Part shown: one piece after another, positions 59,845-64,000 of the stretch
How positions within the stretch are numbered: the first letter of the stretch is position 1
How the letters are laid out: the number at the start of each line of letters is the position of its first letter
Origin: CBDIDH01 sp965277595
GTDB taxonomy: Bacteria; Planctomycetota; Planctomycetia; Isosphaerales; Isosphaeraceae
Length of the DNA stretch: 64,000 nucleotides
Assembly (NCBI GenBank): GCA_965277595.1
Contig: CBDIDH010000002.1
Span: 2,046,001-2,110,000, forward strand
Direction of reading: 5' to 3'
The notes under the pieces: model-generated
The model's database searches: none
What the model saw: only the letters and a program-made list of their open reading frames with translations
Told to the model about the DNA's origin: nothing
Made by a program: the position numbers and the translations under genes

Positions 59845-60429
59845 ATGAAATGCTGTCACTGCGGTATCCCGTGGGAGTACGATTATGAGTACTGCCCCCG
59901 GTGCGAGCGAAATTACGGTGGGGCCAAATACCCAGCGACCCAGACCGAGGCGGAACTCCGCGATATCGAAGGGCTGATCCGGCAGATCCACGAAGTATTC
60001 GCCGGAGTCGAGTTGGGCGGAGGCGAGACGATTCACCAGGCGCATCTGGAAGGCATATTCGGCAGGGGAAAGCGGTGGCTCGCGGCCGGAGAGAAGGACC
60101 CGGAATCTCACTGGTCCGAGGTGCCAGACTGGAAGTTGGAGTCGGGCTTCTCGACCTTGAGTTTCTTCGACGTGGAGGGGTGGCGCTTCTACCTCCCCGC
60201 ATTCCTGTGCTGGTCGCTTCGGAATTGGCGGACAACTGATTCGACCACCGTGCACTCGGTCGTCTGGGACCTGACCTTCAACGAGCACTGGGCGGCACGA
60301 TATGAGTCGCTCAACCGGACCCAGTCCGAGGCGGTATACGCCTTCCTGGATTTCTTCGACAGGTACTCCGGCGAAGCCGATGCCGGCGAGGCTATCCGAT
60401 CGTTTTGGCATCGATTCAGGAAAAATTGA
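59845..60429 (+). CDS. Hypothetical protein (DUF6714-like) with N-terminal zinc ribbon
   Basis: 194 aa from ATG 59845. CCHCGIPWEYDYEYCPRCERN is a compact zinc-ribbon (two C-x2-C pairs). The rest contains LPAFLCWSLRNWRT and LTFNEHWAARYESLNRTQ with SEAVYAFLDFF, a pattern resembling DUF6714 proteins. No function is known. It is 47 nt after sucD on the same strand. Confidence 0.65.
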   Translation: MKCCHCGIPWEYDYEYCPRCERNYGGAKYPATQTEAELRDIEGLIRQIHEVFAGVELGGGETIHQAHLEGIFGRGKRWLAAGEKDPESHWSEVPDWKLESGFSTLSFFDVEGWRFYLPAFLCWSLRNWRTTDSTTVHSVVWDLTFNEHWAARYESLNRTQSEAVYAFLDFFDRYSGEADAGEAIRSFWHRFRKN

Positions 60430-60562
60430 CGACCACCTGGCCATCCGGCGTGAAAGGGCCGGTGGAACGCCTTCATAAACAGGCGCTGCCCGATGACTCG
60501 CAACGTGACCGCGGGGTTACGTCTGGGCGATTCGTATCGAGAAAGTTTCGGAAATTACAGTC

Positions 60563-60829
60563 TTACGCGCGATCGTCGAGTTCGCGGCGCGCGTCGAGAG
60601 CGCATTCGGTTAGCCGTAAGAGGCCGAGTGCCGTTTCGTCGAGTGGTTGAGCGCCGAAGGAATCGAGATAGGCGTCGATCGCGGCGAGCCGGGGCAAGAC
60701 CTGATCGGTCATCGCGGTGAGGTCGGAAGACCTTGCCGAGGAGATTTTGGCGATCCGCATGGCCAGATCGGGCGTGGACCAGTCGTTGAGGTAAGGCAAG
60801 AGGTCGGTCAAGTCGAGGGGAAGGCCCAT
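60563..60829 (-). CDS. Hypothetical small helical protein
   Basis: 88 aa from ATG 60829 (MGLPLDLTDLLPYLNDWSTP); the frame opens at 60901 without a better start. The composition is helical and leucine-rich (ALGLLRLTECALDARRELDD). No family is recognised. It lies on the minus strand between the convergent gene ending at 60429 and the amidase. Confidence 0.5.
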   Translation of the reverse strand: MGLPLDLTDLLPYLNDWSTPDLAMRIAKISSARSSDLTAMTDQVLPRLAAIDAYLDSFGAQPLDETALGLLRLTECALDARRELDDRA

Positions 60830-60928
60830 CGGGTCAACCTCGCGGGCGTCGGCGGTCGTTCGGGTCAGCCTTTTTAGAATCGAATGTTCAGTGTAAACCA
60901 AGTTGGGCGAACCTGTCGCGTCGCGAGA

Positions 60929-62041
60929 TCAGCGAAGGGCAAGGCTCTTGGTGCCCAGAATGGCCTGGGTGGGGAAGTGGCGGCCGGGGCAGGAGGTCGC
61001 TGAGGCGGCGAGGTGGGCGTGGGTCTCGGTGTGGTCGGCGGCAATCTGGTAACGCGCGCTGAGATAAGCAATGAGAGCCTTCGCGGCGGCAATCTGGCGG
61101 TCGGTCGGCGGCGACGATTCCAGGTCGCCAACAAGACAGATGCCGATCCCGTATTCGCTGACGTCGGGGTTCTTGCCGTCCCGGCAGTGGACCCCGTGCT
61201 TCTGGTTCGCCCAGCGCTGCGAGACTTCAATCCTGCCGTCGGGGCTCTCACTGCCGTTGCCGATCACGAAGTGATAGCCGCACCCTTGCCAGCCGAGCCT
61301 CTTGCGGTGTTCGGCGTCGATCGAGTCGTAACTTCCCGACGCCCCCGCGCTGTGATGCAAGACGATGTATTTCCAGGGTCGATCGGCCTTGGGAGGCTGA
61401 AAGAGGTCGTCGGCATCGTTCGTGTACTGCCCGAGCGCGTCACGCAGCGAGGCCGACCTCAGCCTCCCCGGTGTCGCGCCCTTGCGACTGTTCACGGTCT
61501 CGCCTTTCAGCGAGTCGCTCGGCAAGGCGGATGACGTCTTGTTGGCCGCGGCACCCGATCCGGCTCCCGAAGCCTTGGGCGCGGGAACCTTCGATGAACC
61601 GCCGGGCTGGATCGGTGTCAGGTCGGGTTCGTCCGAGAAGCCGGGCATCGTCGGCCCGGTGACCGGCGGCGGGGTGTCGGTCGCGCGTGACGGAATATTG
61701 TTGGCGGGGGCCGGAATGGTTGAGGCCGAGGGCGTGGAGATGACCGGCGGAACCGGGCGGATCGAGCCGGTGCCAGTGGCACCGGACTCGATCACCGAGG
61801 TATCCACCGACGACGACGTCGCCGATCCCGACGGGACAACGCTCGACGACCCGCCGCAATCGCCCGACGGGCAAGGCGCCGCGGACGACGGCTGGGCCGG
61901 GGTCACATACACCGGTCGTAGCGACGACCGACGGTTGTGGTGCCCGCACCCCACGGCCAGGGTGACGAGCAGCGCGGGGACAATCAGGGCCGCCTTTTGG
62001 CGAGGGCGCGAAACGATCCAGGCCAGCAACGAACGGGCCAT
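60929..62041 (-). CDS. Lipoprotein N-acetylmuramoyl-L-alanine amidase (PGRP/amidase_2 fold)
   Basis: 370 aa from ATG 62041. A signal peptide ends in the lipobox LAVGC (Cys about 32). A ~170-residue Ser/Pro/Thr-rich linker follows, then a C-terminal amidase_2/PGRP domain: WKYIVLHHSAGASGSYDSID, WQGCGYHFVIGNG, GVHCRD and the zinc His in HTETHAHL with SCPGRHFP. It should cleave peptidoglycan between MurNAc and L-Ala at the cell envelope, perhaps in recycling like AmiD. It is notable because many planctomycetes have thin or debated peptidoglycan. Confidence 0.85.
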   Translation of the reverse strand: MARSLLAWIVSRPRQKAALIVPALLVTLAVGCGHHNRRSSLRPVYVTPAQPSSAAPCPSGDCGGSSSVVPSGSATSSSVDTSVIESGATGTGSIRPVPPVISTPSASTIPAPANNIPSRATDTPPPVTGPTMPGFSDEPDLTPIQPGGSSKVPAPKASGAGSGAAANKTSSALPSDSLKGETVNSRKGATPGRLRSASLRDALGQYTNDADDLFQPPKADRPWKYIVLHHSAGASGSYDSIDAEHRKRLGWQGCGYHFVIGNGSESPDGRIEVSQRWANQKHGVHCRDGKNPDVSEYGIGICLVGDLESSPPTDRQIAAAKALIAYLSARYQIAADHTETHAHLAASATSCPGRHFPTQAILGTKSLALR

Positions 62042-62548
62042 CTCAGGTCTCCTGGGGTCTCTCTCGGACAAGCAAGCTCCGAACGCCGCCTGACGACTCC
62101 CGACAGGGGCGATTCCCGCTCAAAACAGGGCCGACGGGTCTTTTGGGGTCACGTCAACGGTGTGCGTGGGTTGGCCAATCCTCGGAGCAAGCGGGGTGCC
62201 GCGAGGTCGCGGGCTTGATCCACTCAAAAAGTGCAAACGGTCCCCGTTCGACTCAAGTCTACACGCCTTCAGGCCGAACGTCGGATGCCCCAATTCATTT
62301 TGTAAAAATTTCCCTAAAGTCCGCGCCGGGCTTGTTCAACTCCTTATTGTCAAGTTGACCTGACCTCGATTGTCAGACCGACAAAACGCGACTTGTTCGA
62401 CAACGTAAAGATTGACCATGAGGACGCCTTTCGCAAGAAATCCGTGTCTCGGAATGGTTCCGGCGGGGCAAAGAGGGAGGGTTGGCGGGGTCCTGCTGTT
62501 TGGAGGGATTGTGTCGGCGGGCTTTGCTCTGTGTGTTTCATGCTTGGG

Positions 62549-62668
62549 AATGACCGATGACCAAGAACCGATGGCCAAAAAGGAAAAAGAGATACCTGTC
62601 ACGGGCTTTAACCTTATTTTCGGTCTCTGGTCCCTGGTTTGGTCATCGGCCCTTGGTGATCGGTCCTT
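62549..62668. repeat. Heptad repeat element, family A
   Basis: The left arm is AATGACCGATGACCAAGAACC then GATGGCC. The right arm is CGGTCTCTGGTCCCTGG then TTTGGTCATCGGCCCTTGG and TGATCGGTCC. The units are more diverged than in other copies. It lies in the leuS leader region. Confidence 0.7.
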
Positions 62669-62760
62669 TTCTCGCGGCGAAACGACCCGGAGATTGCCGC
62701 CTTGAACGCTGGCGGGTGGGTGCAACGCGCGGTATTCTGAACGGATCATTGACCGGAGAG

Positions 62761-62788
62761 GCCCTCGAACCCGCCGAGGGCTTTTTTT
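62761..62788 (+). terminator. Intrinsic terminator in the leuS leader (possible attenuator)
   Basis: GCCCTCG (62761-62767) pairs perfectly with CGAGGGC (62775-62781) over a 7-nt loop and is followed by seven T. No plus-strand gene ends nearby, so it must act on a transcript that starts in the gap and leads to leuS, 91 nt downstream. That is the position of an attenuator. Confidence 0.75.
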
Positions 62789-62878
62789 GTCCGAGCGGAA
62801 GACCGACCGACCCGAAGGTATGCGCAAGCGCAAGCGCAATCGCAAGCGGGGCCGGGGCGGTCGGGGAGTGTCCGTCTT

Positions 62879-64000
<1,122 letters not shown>

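Larger units (their letters stand above)
62042..62878. other. long intergenic region between the amidase and leuS
   Basis: 837 nt with no supported gene. It contains the amidase promoter side, a family A heptad element (62549-62668) and the leuS leader with an intrinsic terminator (62761-62788) and a stretch of GCGCAA repeats (62821-62850). Reading frames across it follow the repeats. Confidence 0.5.

Noticed and set aside
62700..62800. True T-box riboswitch for leuS
   Set aside because: Only a distorted core-like string is present, with no stem I or specifier loop found; reported as an attenuator candidate instead.

Overview
The window looks like chromosomal DNA from a high-GC planctomycete, most likely of the Isosphaeraceae/Isosphaerales type. 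This rests on base composition, on two secreted proteins that begin with the planctomycete-style LE-x-RE-(L/M)-L N-terminal motif (19361 and 43425), and on the gene set; no rRNA or other phylogenetic marker was compared. Most of the window is housekeeping sequence with short operons and intergenic gaps rich in repeats.

Layout. 0.1-1.2 kb: two STAS-domain (anti-sigma antagonist type) genes. 1.3-3.5 kb: a compact minus-strand restriction-modification operon, vsr > C5 cytosine methyltransferase > Eco29kI-like GIY-YIG endonuclease. 3.8-7.8 kb: MATE exporter, folD, sugar-phosphate isomerase, aquaporin-like channel. 8.4-13.1 kb: type IIA topoisomerase A and B subunits with a small HicB-like gene between them. 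13.1-15.4 kb: MDR dehydrogenase and fatty-acid desaturase. 15.57-15.90 kb: a tRNA gene with anticodon CAT (best read as tRNA-Ile2) split by a 263-nt group I intron. 15.9-20.3 kb: two polytopic membrane proteins (one GT87/DUF2029) and a dockerin-bearing secreted protein. 20.3-25.0 kb: queG, metF, a 1.8-kb insertion sequence, nth. 25.4-32.4 kb: LON-domain protein, folE, membrane and zinc-ribbon hypotheticals, a YdiJ/GlcD-GlcF-type FAD/Fe-S fusion, a solo HicB-like protein. 32.8-37.3 kb: a large LptD/OstA-like outer-membrane protein and a degenerate DgkA homologue. 37.4-42.5 kb (minus strand): DUF2760, Hsp70 and molybdopterin-domain genes, with an AT-rich Fic gene and a 40-bp tandem repeat array lying between DUF2760 and Hsp70. 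42.7-47.1 kb: third STAS protein, second LE-x-REL-L protein, fabH, a frameshifted small gene. 47.1-51.0 kb: a second, apparently identical copy of the 1.8-kb element and an IS630-like element. 51.1-60.9 kb: ispH, pyrR-pyrB-pyrC, a NYN nuclease-like gene, sucC-(retropepsin-like)-sucD and hypotheticals. 60.9-64.0 kb: lipoprotein amidase and the 5' part of leuS behind an intrinsic terminator.

The most distinctive non-gene feature is two families of period-7 repeats, (TCGGTCM)n and (CCTTTGY)n. They recur in intergenic gaps across the window, usually as two inverted arms able to form a hairpin. One array sits at a 159-bp tandem duplication of a gene end. The two unrelated insertion-sequence types both carry a CG-A(5-6)-G5 run exactly where their transposase frames shift by -1, which suggests programmed frameshifting.
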